Shown here: in pieces, positions 29,041 to 37,139 of the stretch
How positions within the stretch are numbered: the stretch's first letter is position 1
How the letters are laid out: every line of letters starts with the position of its first letter
From: Streptomyces atroolivaceus
GTDB lineage: Bacteria > Actinomycetota > Actinomycetes > Streptomycetales > Streptomycetaceae
Direction of reading: 5' to 3'
Assembly (NCBI RefSeq): GCF_000717025.1
Contig: NZ_JNXG01000003.1
Location: 1 to 64,000, forward strand
DNA length: 64,000 nt
The notes under the pieces: model-generated
Database searches by the model: none
Told to the model about the DNA's origin: nothing
What the model saw: only the letters and a program-made list of their open reading frames with translations
Made by a program: the position numbers and the translations under genes

Positions 29041-29108
29041 ACCGTTTCGTCGCAACGCCGACAGTAGGACGTTTGTACGTCGCAACGCAACCGTTTCGTC
29101 GTTACGGT
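29041..29108. promoter_or_regulatory. Repeated operator-like sites between tagG and tetR
   Basis: ACCGTTTCGTCG occurs twice in direct orientation (29041-29052 and 29090-29101). A related GTACGTCGCAACG lies between (about 29075-29087). The second copy is part of the inverted repeat ACCGT-N9-ACGGT (29090-29108). This 141-base divergent region is the natural place for autoregulation by the TetR-like protein, and a -10-like TATCAT follows at 29110. Confidence 0.55.
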
Positions 29109-29122
29109 CTATCATTCGGGCC

Positions 29123-29728
29123 ATGACCACCGAACGGCGAACCGGGCGCCGCACCCCGGCAGGTGCCGCGGTGCTGCGCGAGGACGTGACCGACGCGATC
29201 CGCGGGGCCGTCTTCGAGGAGCTGGCCGCCGTGGGGTTCGCGCGGATGTCGATCGAGGGCATCGCCCGGCGCGCGGGGGTGGGCAAGACCGCCGTCTACC
29301 GCCGCTGGAAGTCCAAGCTGCATCTCGTCCTGGACCTGGTCGCGGCCGTCGCCGCGCAGGGCATGCCGGCGCCCTCGACGGGTTCGCTGTACGGGGACGT
29401 GCGCGCCGTACTGGAACTGGCCGCGTACGCCCTGCGTCACCCCGTCGCCTCGCAGGTGATCCCCGACCTGCTGGTCGAGGCGGCCCGCAGCCAGGAGATC
29501 TCCGACGCCATCAAGGCCGCCCTGCTGGATCAGCAGCAGGGGGTGGCCGCCGTGGTCGTACGGGCGGCGGTCGCGCGCGGGGAGCTGCCCGAGGGCAGCG
29601 ATCCTGACCGGGCGCTGGACCTCATCGTCGGCCCGCTGTACTGGCGTCTCGTCGTGGTCCGGGGCGGGCTGCCCAAGGGATACCTGGACGATCTCGCGGC
29701 CTCGGCGGTCCGGGCGCTCAAGGCCTGA
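29123..29728 (+). CDS. TetR/AcrR-family transcriptional regulator
   Basis: A 201-residue TetR-type regulator. The N-terminal helix-turn-helix covers residues about 20-70 (IRGAVFEELAAVGFARMSIE, then GIARRAGVGKTAVYRRWKSK). The C-terminal ligand domain resembles TetR_C_11-type proteins (LYWRLVVVRGGL). The effector is unknown. Divergent orientation from tagGH and the repeated sequences between suggest that it controls the exporter and itself. The ATG at 29123 follows a -10-like TATCAT by 7 bases without a Shine-Dalgarno sequence, so it may be leaderless. Its 3' end overlaps the convergent glycosyltransferase gene by 11 bases. Confidence 0.9.
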   Translation: MTTERRTGRRTPAGAAVLREDVTDAIRGAVFEELAAVGFARMSIEGIARRAGVGKTAVYRRWKSKLHLVLDLVAAVAAQGMPAPSTGSLYGDVRAVLELAAYALRHPVASQVIPDLLVEAARSQEISDAIKAALLDQQQGVAAVVVRAAVARGELPEGSDPDRALDLIVGPLYWRLVVVRGGLPKGYLDDLAASAVRALKA

Positions 29729-32700
29729 CGGGGCCCGGGGAGCCGGAGCCCTCGTCGAGCAGCCGGTCCACGACGCGGCGGGCCGCGTCGCCGTCGGCGG
29801 GGCCGCAGTGGTCCCGCCGGAAGCTCGCGTAGGCCTGCGCGTGAAGGCCCGCCGAGGCCGGTGAGTCCCGCAGCGCCCGCGCCACCTCCTCGGTGGTGAC
29901 GAGCAGCGGCCCGGGGGCCCGGGCCTCGAAGTCCAGGCAGAACCCCCGCACGGTGTCCCTGTAGTGCTCCAGGTCGTAGGTGTGGAAGAGCATCGGCCGG
30001 CCGGTGTGCGCGAAGGCGAACACGAGGCCCGAGTAGTCGGTGACCAGCACATCGGCGATCAGCAGGAGTTCGGTGACATCCGGGTGCGCGGACACGTCAC
30101 GCAGGGCTGGGTGGGGCGGCACGCTGCCCGTCACCCGTGGGTGCCTGCGGACCAGCACGGTGGTGCGGGCGTCCAGCGACCGTGCCAGAGCGGGCAGGTC
30201 GAGCGCGGGATCCCAGCGGTACAGCGGGGAGGAGCCGGCGGGAACGACGGCCGGCGGGTGCGCGAGGTGGTCGCGGTACGTCGGTGCGTACAGCACCACG
30301 CGGTGGCCCTCCGGGATGCCCAGCCGCCGGCGTACCCGCTCGGCGGTCCGGTCCCGGCCTGGTGCGAACAGCAGGTCGTCGGCCGGGGAGCCCGCCTCCA
30401 GCACCTCGCCGCGGTAGGCCAGCGCACGGCGGAGGTGCGGGGTGGCGAAGGCGCTGGGGGAGACCAGGACCGACCACTGGGCGGAACGGTGCTCCAGCGT
30501 GGCGAGGTACTGGTGGTCGGCGTACAGGGACCCGGTGAGGTCCAGGCCGAAACGGCCGAGCGGGGAGCCGTGCCAGGTCTGTACGACCGTCTGGCCCGGG
30601 CGGCGCTCGAACCACGCGGGCAGCTGGCCGGCCACCACGATCCGGCGTGCTCGCGCCAGCGCCTCGTACCAGGCGGTGCTGTGGGCCACGAGGGGGGCGG
30701 CGGTGGACGGGACGCGGGTCGCGGCGCCCGCGGATCCGTCGGTGACCCAGAGGTGCTCGGCGCCGGCGTTCCGGCGCACCAGCTCGGTGTGGACGGCGCG
30801 CGGGGCTCCCTCTCCGGCGTAGAGCACGACGTCCCTGAGCGGCAGCCGGCGCTGCGCCGGGTGGTGCGCCGTCCGCAGAAGCCCTTGTCGGTACGCGCTC
30901 CGCTCGGCGTCACCGAGCGCCGGCGCGCAGTGCACGGTCAGCCGGTCTCCGTGACGGCGGTCGAGGCGGAAGCGGGCGCCGGTGGCGCCCATCGGCAGGA
31001 GGGCGGCGAGCGCCGCCCCCACGCGAACGGACCGGCCGTCCATGAGCACCTCCCAGTCGCCTTCACGGGGAGGCGGTGCGAGCACGGCGGCGAAGCCGGC
31101 GTCCTGCCGTCCGGCGGGTCCCTGGCCTTGCAGGGCGTCCTGCCGTCCGGCGGGTCCCTGGTCCTGAAGGGCCTCCTGCCCCTCACCGGCCGCCTGCCGT
31201 TCGAGGGGAACGGTCACCGTCTCACCCAGCGCGCCGTGCCGCAGCACGAGTGCGCCTGTCCCGGTCCCGGAGATGCGCAGCCCGCCGTCCGGCGCGGGTC
31301 CGGCGCGGTCCACGCGGGGGCCGGCGGCCACGACCACCACCAGGTTGCCCGCCGCGTCCGCGACGGCGGGCAGCGGCAGGTCCGGTGCCGCCGCGAGCGG
31401 CGTGCGGACGCCGTCGGTCAGGAGCGCCGCCCGCCACGGGCCGCCGGTCACCGGCGCGCCCTCGTGAGGCCCGCCGGGCGCGGGCCCCGAGGCGAGGGCC
31501 GCGAGCGTGATCCGTGCGCCGAAACCGTCCCCGTCGCCGCACCGCACCGGGCAGACCTGCTCCGCGTCCCCGTCGCGGGTCAGCACGAGGGCCGTCGGCC
31601 GGGCGCCCCCGTACAGCCGGCCGGTCAGCTCCAGGGTGCCCGGCCCGAGGTCATGGCCGGTGGCCACCGCGGGGAGCCGCGTCACGGCCAGCTCCAGCCG
31701 GCCGTCCCGGTAGCCGAGCACCGCGCGCCGTCCGCCGTCCAGGTCGTGGACCAGCGGCTGGGCCACGGCCGCCTCCACGGCGCGCAGCGCCGCCCGCCGT
31801 ACGACGCCGTGCCCGGCGACCACCACGCCCACCAGCCAGTTGCCCGGACCCAGCCGCCTCGGATCGAGGACCATCTCGAAGCCCGCGTGGTCGTAGCGGT
31901 GCAGCTCCTGGCCGGAGTCGGCGGTCGCCCGGTCCGTCCGCACCGTGCGCACCGGCACGGCCCGCATCCGCCTCCCCGCCGACTCCCGCACCAGACCGGC
32001 CTTCAGCGAGTGCCGGGCCGCTCGGGCCGGCAGATTGCGGATGTACGCGTATCCGCGCAGCCGCAGTGTGCCGTCCTCGTCCCACGACGCCTCCACCAGT
32101 CGCGCGACGGCGGGCAGATCACCCCTGCCGAGGCGCGCCGGGACGCTGCTGCCGCCGGTGACCCCGGGGTGCACGGCGCGCCGCCGGAACGGTGGGCCCG
32201 CGACGGTGAACGTGCCCGCGCCGTTGGCCCGTTCGAACTCCAGGAGTGCCAGCAGTTCGTCCGTCCGGCGCTCCCGCACCAGCTGCCAGCGGACGCGCGC
32301 CGCTGCCGGCAGCCCGGCCAGGGCCGCGTCCCCCGCCCGGTCGAGGAAGGCGCCCGCGTCCGCCATGAACGCGGAGCGGTAGGCGGGCCCGCCCATGGGC
32401 AGCCCCTCCAGGAAGTACACGAAGTCGTCGCGCAGGCAGGACGCGTCGTAGCGCAGCCGCTGTGCGGGGTCCCGGCCGGCCAGGAAGGCGCTGACCTGTT
32501 CGCAGGCCGCGATCCGGTCCCGCACGCCCCGTACGTCCGTACGCCGCCGGGTGATCGAACCCTCCCGGACCCGCCAGTAGTAGACGTGCTGGTGCAGCAC
32601 GTCCACCGAACCGGCGAGATAGTGCGCCGGGATCATCACCGGGGTGTCCTCGTAGAGCTTGCCGACCGGGAAGGAGAACGCGTGCCGGTCCCAGAAGGAG

Positions 32701-33197
32701 CGGCGGAACACCTTGTTCCAGGCGACACGGTCGGCCAGCAGCCGGGTGTCGCGGGTGATGTGGGTGCGCGGGCGGTCGGCGGTCAGCCAGCGGTACTGCC
32801 AGGCCTGCTGCCTTCCCTGCTCGTTGAGCCGCCACACGTTGCCCGTCACCAGGTCCGAACCGGTCGACTCCAGGGACGCCAGCATCCGTTCGTAGGCGTC
32901 GGGAACGAGGACGTCGTCGCTGTCCGCGAACGCCAGGTACGGAACGCCCGCGGTGGTGTGGGCCGTCCCCGTGTTGCGGGCGGCGCTCAGACCCGCGTTG
33001 GCCTGGTGGACGCAGCGGAAGCGGGTGTCCCGGGCGGCGAAGTCCTCGGCGACCCGGCGGCTCCCGTCCGTCGAACCGTCGTCGACGAGCACCACCTCGA
33101 TGTCCTTCAGGGACTGTCCGGCCAGCGAGTCGAGGCACTCCTCCAGGTAGTCCTCGACGTTGTGCACCGGGACGACGACGCTGAGGAGTGGCTTCAT
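29718..33197 (-). CDS. GT2 glycosyltransferase - TagF-like fusion (1159 aa)
   Basis: A 1159-residue bifunctional wall-polymer enzyme. The GT2 domain (residues 1-230) has intact VDDGSTDGS and FADSDD nucleotide-sugar/metal motifs. A helical link follows, then a beta-rich middle (about 345-740) with the recurring LRGYAYIRNLPA type motif. The TagF-like CDP-glycerol glycerophosphotransferase domain (about 770-1130) has WHGSPL (catalytic His, near 876) and VTDYSG (near 1054; other copies here have TDYSS). It probably acts at the inner membrane face on a lipid-linked polymer. A 36-bp tandem duplication encodes part of the middle. It is full-length paralogous to the protein at 37140-40592. The start ATG faces the divergent 33298 gene across 100 bases. 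Confidence 0.88.
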   Translation of the reverse strand: MKPLLSVVVPVHNVEDYLEECLDSLAGQSLKDIEVVLVDDGSTDGSRRVAEDFAARDTRFRCVHQANAGLSAARNTGTAHTTAGVPYLAFADSDDVLVPDAYERMLASLESTGSDLVTGNVWRLNEQGRQQAWQYRWLTADRPRTHITRDTRLLADRVAWNKVFRRSFWDRHAFSFPVGKLYEDTPVMIPAHYLAGSVDVLHQHVYYWRVREGSITRRRTDVRGVRDRIAACEQVSAFLAGRDPAQRLRYDASCLRDDFVYFLEGLPMGGPAYRSAFMADAGAFLDRAGDAALAGLPAAARVRWQLVRERRTDELLALLEFERANGAGTFTVAGPPFRRRAVHPGVTGGSSVPARLGRGDLPAVARLVEASWDEDGTLRLRGYAYIRNLPARAARHSLKAGLVRESAGRRMRAVPVRTVRTDRATADSGQELHRYDHAGFEMVLDPRRLGPGNWLVGVVVAGHGVVRRAALRAVEAAVAQPLVHDLDGGRRAVLGYRDGRLELAVTRLPAVATGHDLGPGTLELTGRLYGGARPTALVLTRDGDAEQVCPVRCGDGDGFGARITLAALASGPAPGGPHEGAPVTGGPWRAALLTDGVRTPLAAAPDLPLPAVADAAGNLVVVVAAGPRVDRAGPAPDGGLRISGTGTGALVLRHGALGETVTVPLERQAAGEGQEALQDQGPAGRQDALQGQGPAGRQDAGFAAVLAPPPREGDWEVLMDGRSVRVGAALAALLPMGATGARFRLDRRHGDRLTVHCAPALGDAERSAYRQGLLRTAHHPAQRRLPLRDVVLYAGEGAPRAVHTELVRRNAGAEHLWVTDGSAGAATRVPSTAAPLVAHSTAWYEALARARRIVVAGQLPAWFERRPGQTVVQTWHGSPLGRFGLDLTGSLYADHQYLATLEHRSAQWSVLVSPSAFATPHLRRALAYRGEVLEAGSPADDLLFAPGRDRTAERVRRRLGIPEGHRVVLYAPTYRDHLAHPPAVVPAGSSPLYRWDPALDLPALARSLDARTTVLVRRHPRVTGSVPPHPALRDVSAHPDVTELLLIADVLVTDYSGLVFAFAHTGRPMLFHTYDLEHYRDTVRGFCLDFEARAPGPLLVTTEEVARALRDSPASAGLHAQAYASFRRDHCGPADGDAARRVVDRLLDEGSGSPGPVRP
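31101..31172 (-). repeat. 36-bp tandem duplication inside the GT2-TagF gene
   Basis: Two adjacent 36-base copies (31101-31136 and 31137-31172) differ at only a few positions and encode a duplicated 12-residue Gln/Gly-rich segment (QDQGPAGRQDAL type) in the linker before the TagF domain. A diverged third partial copy follows. The reading frame is kept. Confidence 0.88.
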
Positions 33198-33297
33198 GTA
33201 CGGCTCAACCCGGGGGAGCGTCCCGGGTCACGCCGCTGACCCGAACGGGTGAAGATCCCTGGGGCGGTCCGCGCGGTCCGCACTACGCTCCGCTCTC
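33198..33297. promoter_or_regulatory. Divergent promoter region of two TagF-like genes
   Basis: 100 bases separate the ATG starts of the 1159-residue (left) and 672-residue (right) fusion genes. On the plus strand TACGCT (33284-33289) ends 8 bases before the ATG at 33298, a leaderless-type arrangement. Confidence 0.45.
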
Positions 33298-35316
33298 ATG
33301 CTCCTCAGTGTCGTCGTGCCCGCCCACCGCGTTCAGGGGTACCTGAGGTCGGCCCTGGAGTCCGTGACCGGGCAGCGGCCGCCGCCGTCGGAGGACGGGC
33401 CGGCGGACCTGGAGCTGATCGCCGTCGGCGCGCCCGGCGGCGGGCCGGACCTCGCCATCGCGCGGGAGTCCGCCGAGCGCGACCCCCGGGTGCGCGTGCT
33501 GGCCCTCGACCGTCCCTGGGACACGGGCACCGCCCGCAACGCGGGTGCGGAGGCCGCTCGCGGGGCCTATCTGCTCTTCCTCGACGGGGACGACCTGCTC
33601 CTTCCCGGAGCGGTGGCGGAGATCTCCGCGCGGCTGGGGGAGGAGCGGCCCGACGTGCTGCGCCTGGGCCACGACCTGGTCGACTGGTGGGGGACGGCCC
33701 GGCCGGGCGACGACGCCCTCCCCGCCGCCCGTAACCAGCTCTTCCGCCGTGCCTTCTGGGAGGCCCACCGGCTCCGCTTCACCGAGGGCCCCTACGACGA
33801 CGTCGTGCCGGTCCACCGTGCCGCCTTCCTCGCCTCCGACGCGGGCACCCTCGGCTCGCTCGACCGGATCTGCGTACGCCACCGGCTGCGCCGCACGGGC
33901 ACGTTCGCGACGACACCGGGCCGCGCGCACTTCGCGGCCGTCGACGCGTACGAGCGGCTGACCGCCGAGACCGGCGGCGACCCGCGGGTCCCGGCCGCGC
34001 GCACCGCGCACCTGGCCGCCGTGCTCGACGACCCGGGCAGGATCGCCCCCGGCGACCGTGCCGCCTTCTTCCGGGCGGCCGGGCTCCCCGGCCGGTACCC
34101 CGGGCACCGGATCCGGCAGGCCGTCCACGCCGGGCGCGGACGGGCGCGGGCCGCCGCGCGAGCGGCCAGGAAGTCCCTGCGCGCGCGCCTGATGAGGGCC
34201 GTCTACCGCGCCGACCTGCACCGGCCGCTGGACCCGTGCCTCGCCGTCTACGGGGCGTACTGGAACAGGGGCGTCGCGTGCAATCCGGCCGCCGTGTACG
34301 CCAAGGCCCGCGAACTGGTCCCGCACATCCGTGGCGTCTGGGTCGTCTCCTCGCGTCACCGCGACCGGATGCCGCCCGGTGTGCCGTACGTCATCGAGGG
34401 CTCGCGCGCCTACTGGCGGGTCATGGCCACCGCGACGTACCTCGTCAACAACTCGAGCTTCCCCGGGGGCTTCACCAAACGGCCCGGCCAGATCTACCTC
34501 CAGACCCACCACGGGACCCCGTTGAAGACCATGGGCCTGGACCAGCTGCCGTATCCCGCCCTCACCGACGGCGTCAGCTTCGAACGGGTCGTCGCCCACA
34601 CCGACCAGTGGGACTTCAGCCTCTCCGCCAACCCGCACAGCACCGAGGTCTGGGACCGGGTCTACCCCTCCTCGTACGAGCAACTTCCGTACGGCTACCC
34701 GCGCAACGACATCCTGTGCGACGCCACCCCGGAGCAGTCCGACAGGATCCGGGCGGAGCTGGGCATCGCGCCGGGCGCGACCGTGCTGCTGTACGCGCCC
34801 ACCCACCGCGACTACCGCAAGGGCTTCCTCCCCCGCGTGGACCTGGAGCGGCTCGCCCGCGATCTGGGACCCGGCTGCGTGCTGCTCGTGCGCGCCCACT
34901 ACTTCTACGGGCGTTCGGCCGGGACGGCGGCGGGGGACCGGGTCAGGGACGTCACCGGTCATCCCCGTGTGGAGGAACTCTTCCTGGCCGCCGACGCGTT
35001 GATCACCGACTACTCGTCCCTGATGTTCGACTACGCCTGTCTGGACCGCCCGATCATCACCTACGTGCCCGACTGGGACGCCTACCGTGCCGCCCGCGGG
35101 GTCTACGTCGATCTGCTCTCCGGCCGTCCCGGTGACACCCCCGGGGCGGTCGCCACCACGGAGGGCGAGCTGCGCGAGGTGCTGTCGAGCGGGGCCTGGA
35201 GGTCGCCCGAGGCCGACGCGCTGCGCGCCGCGTTCCGCAGCCGCTTCTGCCCGTACGACGACGGGCACGCGGCGGAGCGCGTGGTGCGGCGGGTCTTCCC
35301 GGTGCCTCCGGACTGA
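33298..35316 (+). CDS. GT2-like - TagF-like fusion, short architecture (672 aa)
   Basis: A 672-residue protein: GT2-like domain (1-200), a basic helical link (about 260-300, Arg/Ala-rich), then a TagF-like domain (about 300-650) with LQTHHGTPLKTMG (near 404) and ITDYSSLMFDY (near 571). The GT2 part keeps FLDGDD, but the usual VDDGS motif is replaced by AVGAPGGG, so sugar-nucleotide binding may be altered or lost. It lacks the beta-rich middle domain of the long forms. It is clearly paralogous to the 44673-46907 protein, including the C-terminal FCPYDDGHAAERVVRRVF. A role in glycerol-phosphate or related polymer synthesis is inferred. Confidence 0.86.
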   Translation: MLLSVVVPAHRVQGYLRSALESVTGQRPPPSEDGPADLELIAVGAPGGGPDLAIARESAERDPRVRVLALDRPWDTGTARNAGAEAARGAYLLFLDGDDLLLPGAVAEISARLGEERPDVLRLGHDLVDWWGTARPGDDALPAARNQLFRRAFWEAHRLRFTEGPYDDVVPVHRAAFLASDAGTLGSLDRICVRHRLRRTGTFATTPGRAHFAAVDAYERLTAETGGDPRVPAARTAHLAAVLDDPGRIAPGDRAAFFRAAGLPGRYPGHRIRQAVHAGRGRARAAARAARKSLRARLMRAVYRADLHRPLDPCLAVYGAYWNRGVACNPAAVYAKARELVPHIRGVWVVSSRHRDRMPPGVPYVIEGSRAYWRVMATATYLVNNSSFPGGFTKRPGQIYLQTHHGTPLKTMGLDQLPYPALTDGVSFERVVAHTDQWDFSLSANPHSTEVWDRVYPSSYEQLPYGYPRNDILCDATPEQSDRIRAELGIAPGATVLLYAPTHRDYRKGFLPRVDLERLARDLGPGCVLLVRAHYFYGRSAGTAAGDRVRDVTGHPRVEELFLAADALITDYSSLMFDYACLDRPIITYVPDWDAYRAARGVYVDLLSGRPGDTPGAVATTEGELREVLSSGAWRSPEADALRAAFRSRFCPYDDGHAAERVVRRVFPVPPD

Positions 35317-35403
35317 GGTCCCGCGTCACCCGTACGGGGCGATCCCTCCGTACCGCGCCGTCGTTGTGCTCAACAGCGCACACGGCAACGTCGGGAGAAG
35401 CTC

Positions 35404-36138
35404 ATGCACCGGTCCGCCTACGAGCAGATGCAGATCTGCATCGAGGAGTACCTGCCCAAGGACCGCAGGCACCGCGTCGTGGACCTGGGCTCACGGATCT
35501 CCGGCAAGCAGACCCGCACCCACCGCGGGCTGCTGGCGGACCACGACATCGACTACTTCGGGGTCGATGTGCTCGACGGCCCCAACGTCGACGCGGTCAT
35601 GACCCGGCCCTACCGGATCCCCGCGAAGTCGCGCAGCGCCGACGTGGTGCTGTCCGGCCAGGCGTTCGAACACATCCCCTTCTTCTGGGTGTCGATGATG
35701 GAGATCGCCCGGGTGCTCAGGCCAGGCGGTCACGCCTTCATCACCGCGCCGTCCCGCGGGCACGCCCACGACGCGCAGGACTGCTGGCGCTACTACCCCG
35801 ACGGCTTCCGGGCGATGGCCGCCCACTCCCGCCTCGAACTCCGCGAGGCGTACACGGACTTCCCTCCCGCCAAGGGCATCTGGCACGACTACGCCTCGAT
35901 CGACGCCAAGGCCGCCTACTGGGGCGACTCCGTGGGCGTCTTCCGCCGGCCGCGGCCCCACCGGCGGCCGGTGACCCGGCTGAAGAACGGGCTCGTCGAC
36001 CTCGTCGTGCGGGAGACGGCGGTGTGGTGGGCCAACCGGGCCGGCGGAGTGGACCGGATCCCGCTGCCGCGCCCCCTGGACGGCCGGGAGCTGTGCGGGC
36101 GGCCGGACAGCCGTGCGGCCCCATCAACCACAGGTTGA
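35404..36138 (+). CDS. Class I SAM-dependent methyltransferase
   Basis: A 244-residue methyltransferase-like protein. RVVDLGSRISGKQ stands in for motif I, DYFGVDVLDGPNVDAV for motif II, and SADVVLSGQAFEHIPFFW...RVLRPGG is the typical post-motif II/III block of methyltransferase type 11. The glycine loop is shortened compared with classical enzymes. The substrate is unknown; its position between TagF-like genes suggests a sugar or polymer intermediate. The ATG has GGGAGA about 7 bases upstream. The TylF-type methyltransferase gene begins 11 bases after its stop, so the two are likely co-transcribed. Confidence 0.84.
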   Translation: MHRSAYEQMQICIEEYLPKDRRHRVVDLGSRISGKQTRTHRGLLADHDIDYFGVDVLDGPNVDAVMTRPYRIPAKSRSADVVLSGQAFEHIPFFWVSMMEIARVLRPGGHAFITAPSRGHAHDAQDCWRYYPDGFRAMAAHSRLELREAYTDFPPAKGIWHDYASIDAKAAYWGDSVGVFRRPRPHRRPVTRLKNGLVDLVVRETAVWWANRAGGVDRIPLPRPLDGRELCGRPDSRAAPSTTG

Positions 36139-36149
36139 CGAAAGATGAC

Positions 36150-37016
36150 ATGAGCCGCAAACCGCGCGTACTGTCCGGCCCCATGGCTTGGCGCAACGCC
36201 GTCAACGGCGTCCTTCAGCAACTCACCGGATACCAGCTCAGGCGTGCGGCCCTGCCCGCTCCCCGCTCCGCCGAGCCGCCGGCCGTAGCGCGGGAGCGGA
36301 CGGCGCAGCCGGCCCCGAAGGCCGTGGCCAAGAAGCCGCCGCAGTTCCCCGCGGACTACGACGACGAGGCGAAGGACATCATCCGCGCGGTCAAGCCGTA
36401 CACGATGACCTCCCCGGAGAGGCTCAACGCCTTCGTCCTCGCGACCCGGCACGTGGTCAGGCACAACATCCCGGGAGACATCGTCGAGTGCGGTGTCTGG
36501 CGGGGCGGTTCGATGCAGGCCTGTGCGCGGACCCTGCTGTCGCTCGGCGAGACGGGGCGCGACCTCCACCTCTTCGACACGTACGAGGGCATGACGCCGC
36601 CCACCGCCGAGGACCTGCGGAGGGACGGCAGGCCCGCCCAGGAGCTGCTGGACGCGCAGGGCAAGGACCGGCCCATCTGGGCCGTGGCCTCCCTGGAGGA
36701 CGTGCGGGCCGGATTCGAGCAGGTTCCGTATCCCAGGGAACGCGTCCACTACGTGCGGGGCAAGGTCGAGGACACCGTCCCGGAGCAGGCACCGGAGCAG
36801 ATCTCCATCCTCCGGCTCGACACCGACTGGTACGCGTCGACGAAGCACGAACTCACGCACCTGTACGGGCGCCTGGTGAGCGGCGGGGTGCTGCTGATCG
36901 ACGACTACGGCTACTGGCAGGGATCGCGTCAGGCCGTGGACGAGTTCCTCGAGGAGACCGGCGAGCAGCTCCTGCTGCTGCGCATGGACGAGGGCCGCAT
37001 CGCCGTCAAACCCTGA
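36150..37016 (+). CDS. TylF/MycF-family O-methyltransferase
   Basis: A 288-residue enzyme of the TylF (macrocin O-methyltransferase) family, which are Mg-dependent SAM enzymes acting on sugar hydroxyls. Motifs: IVECGVWRGGSMQACART (SAM-binding), LHLFDTYEGM, RLDTDWYASTKHEL (metal and catalytic acids) and GGVLLIDDYGYW. A 60-residue Pro/Ala-rich N-terminus precedes the domain. No macrolide genes are nearby; in a teichoic-acid island the likely job is methylating a sugar residue of the wall polymer. The ATG at 36150 was chosen; ATG 36183 is an alternative. Confidence 0.86.
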   Translation: MSRKPRVLSGPMAWRNAVNGVLQQLTGYQLRRAALPAPRSAEPPAVARERTAQPAPKAVAKKPPQFPADYDDEAKDIIRAVKPYTMTSPERLNAFVLATRHVVRHNIPGDIVECGVWRGGSMQACARTLLSLGETGRDLHLFDTYEGMTPPTAEDLRRDGRPAQELLDAQGKDRPIWAVASLEDVRAGFEQVPYPRERVHYVRGKVEDTVPEQAPEQISILRLDTDWYASTKHELTHLYGRLVSGGVLLIDDYGYWQGSRQAVDEFLEETGEQLLLLRMDEGRIAVKP

Positions 37017-37060
37017 GTGGGCCGTGCCCGGCCGGACCACGGGCGGGCACCGCCCGGTCG

Positions 37061-37091
37061 CGAGCCCCGTGCCTCCCCGGCACGGGGCTCG
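37061..37091 (+). terminator. Terminator after the TylF-type gene
   Basis: A perfect 13-bp inverted repeat (37061-37073 with 37079-37091) with a 5-base loop, 44 bases after the stop. It suggests that the next TagF-like gene has its own promoter within the short remaining gap. The arm sequence resembles the rRNA terminator at 61-91. Confidence 0.85.
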
Positions 37092-37139
37092 TTCCATACA
37101 GAGGAAGTCCGTTCGTCCGGAAGGATCGTGCGCAGCGCC

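Noticed and set aside
36150..37016. Macrolide biosynthesis gene (TylF similarity)
   Set aside because: No polyketide, deoxysugar or resistance genes are nearby; the neighbours are wall-polymer genes, so an antibiotic role is unlikely.
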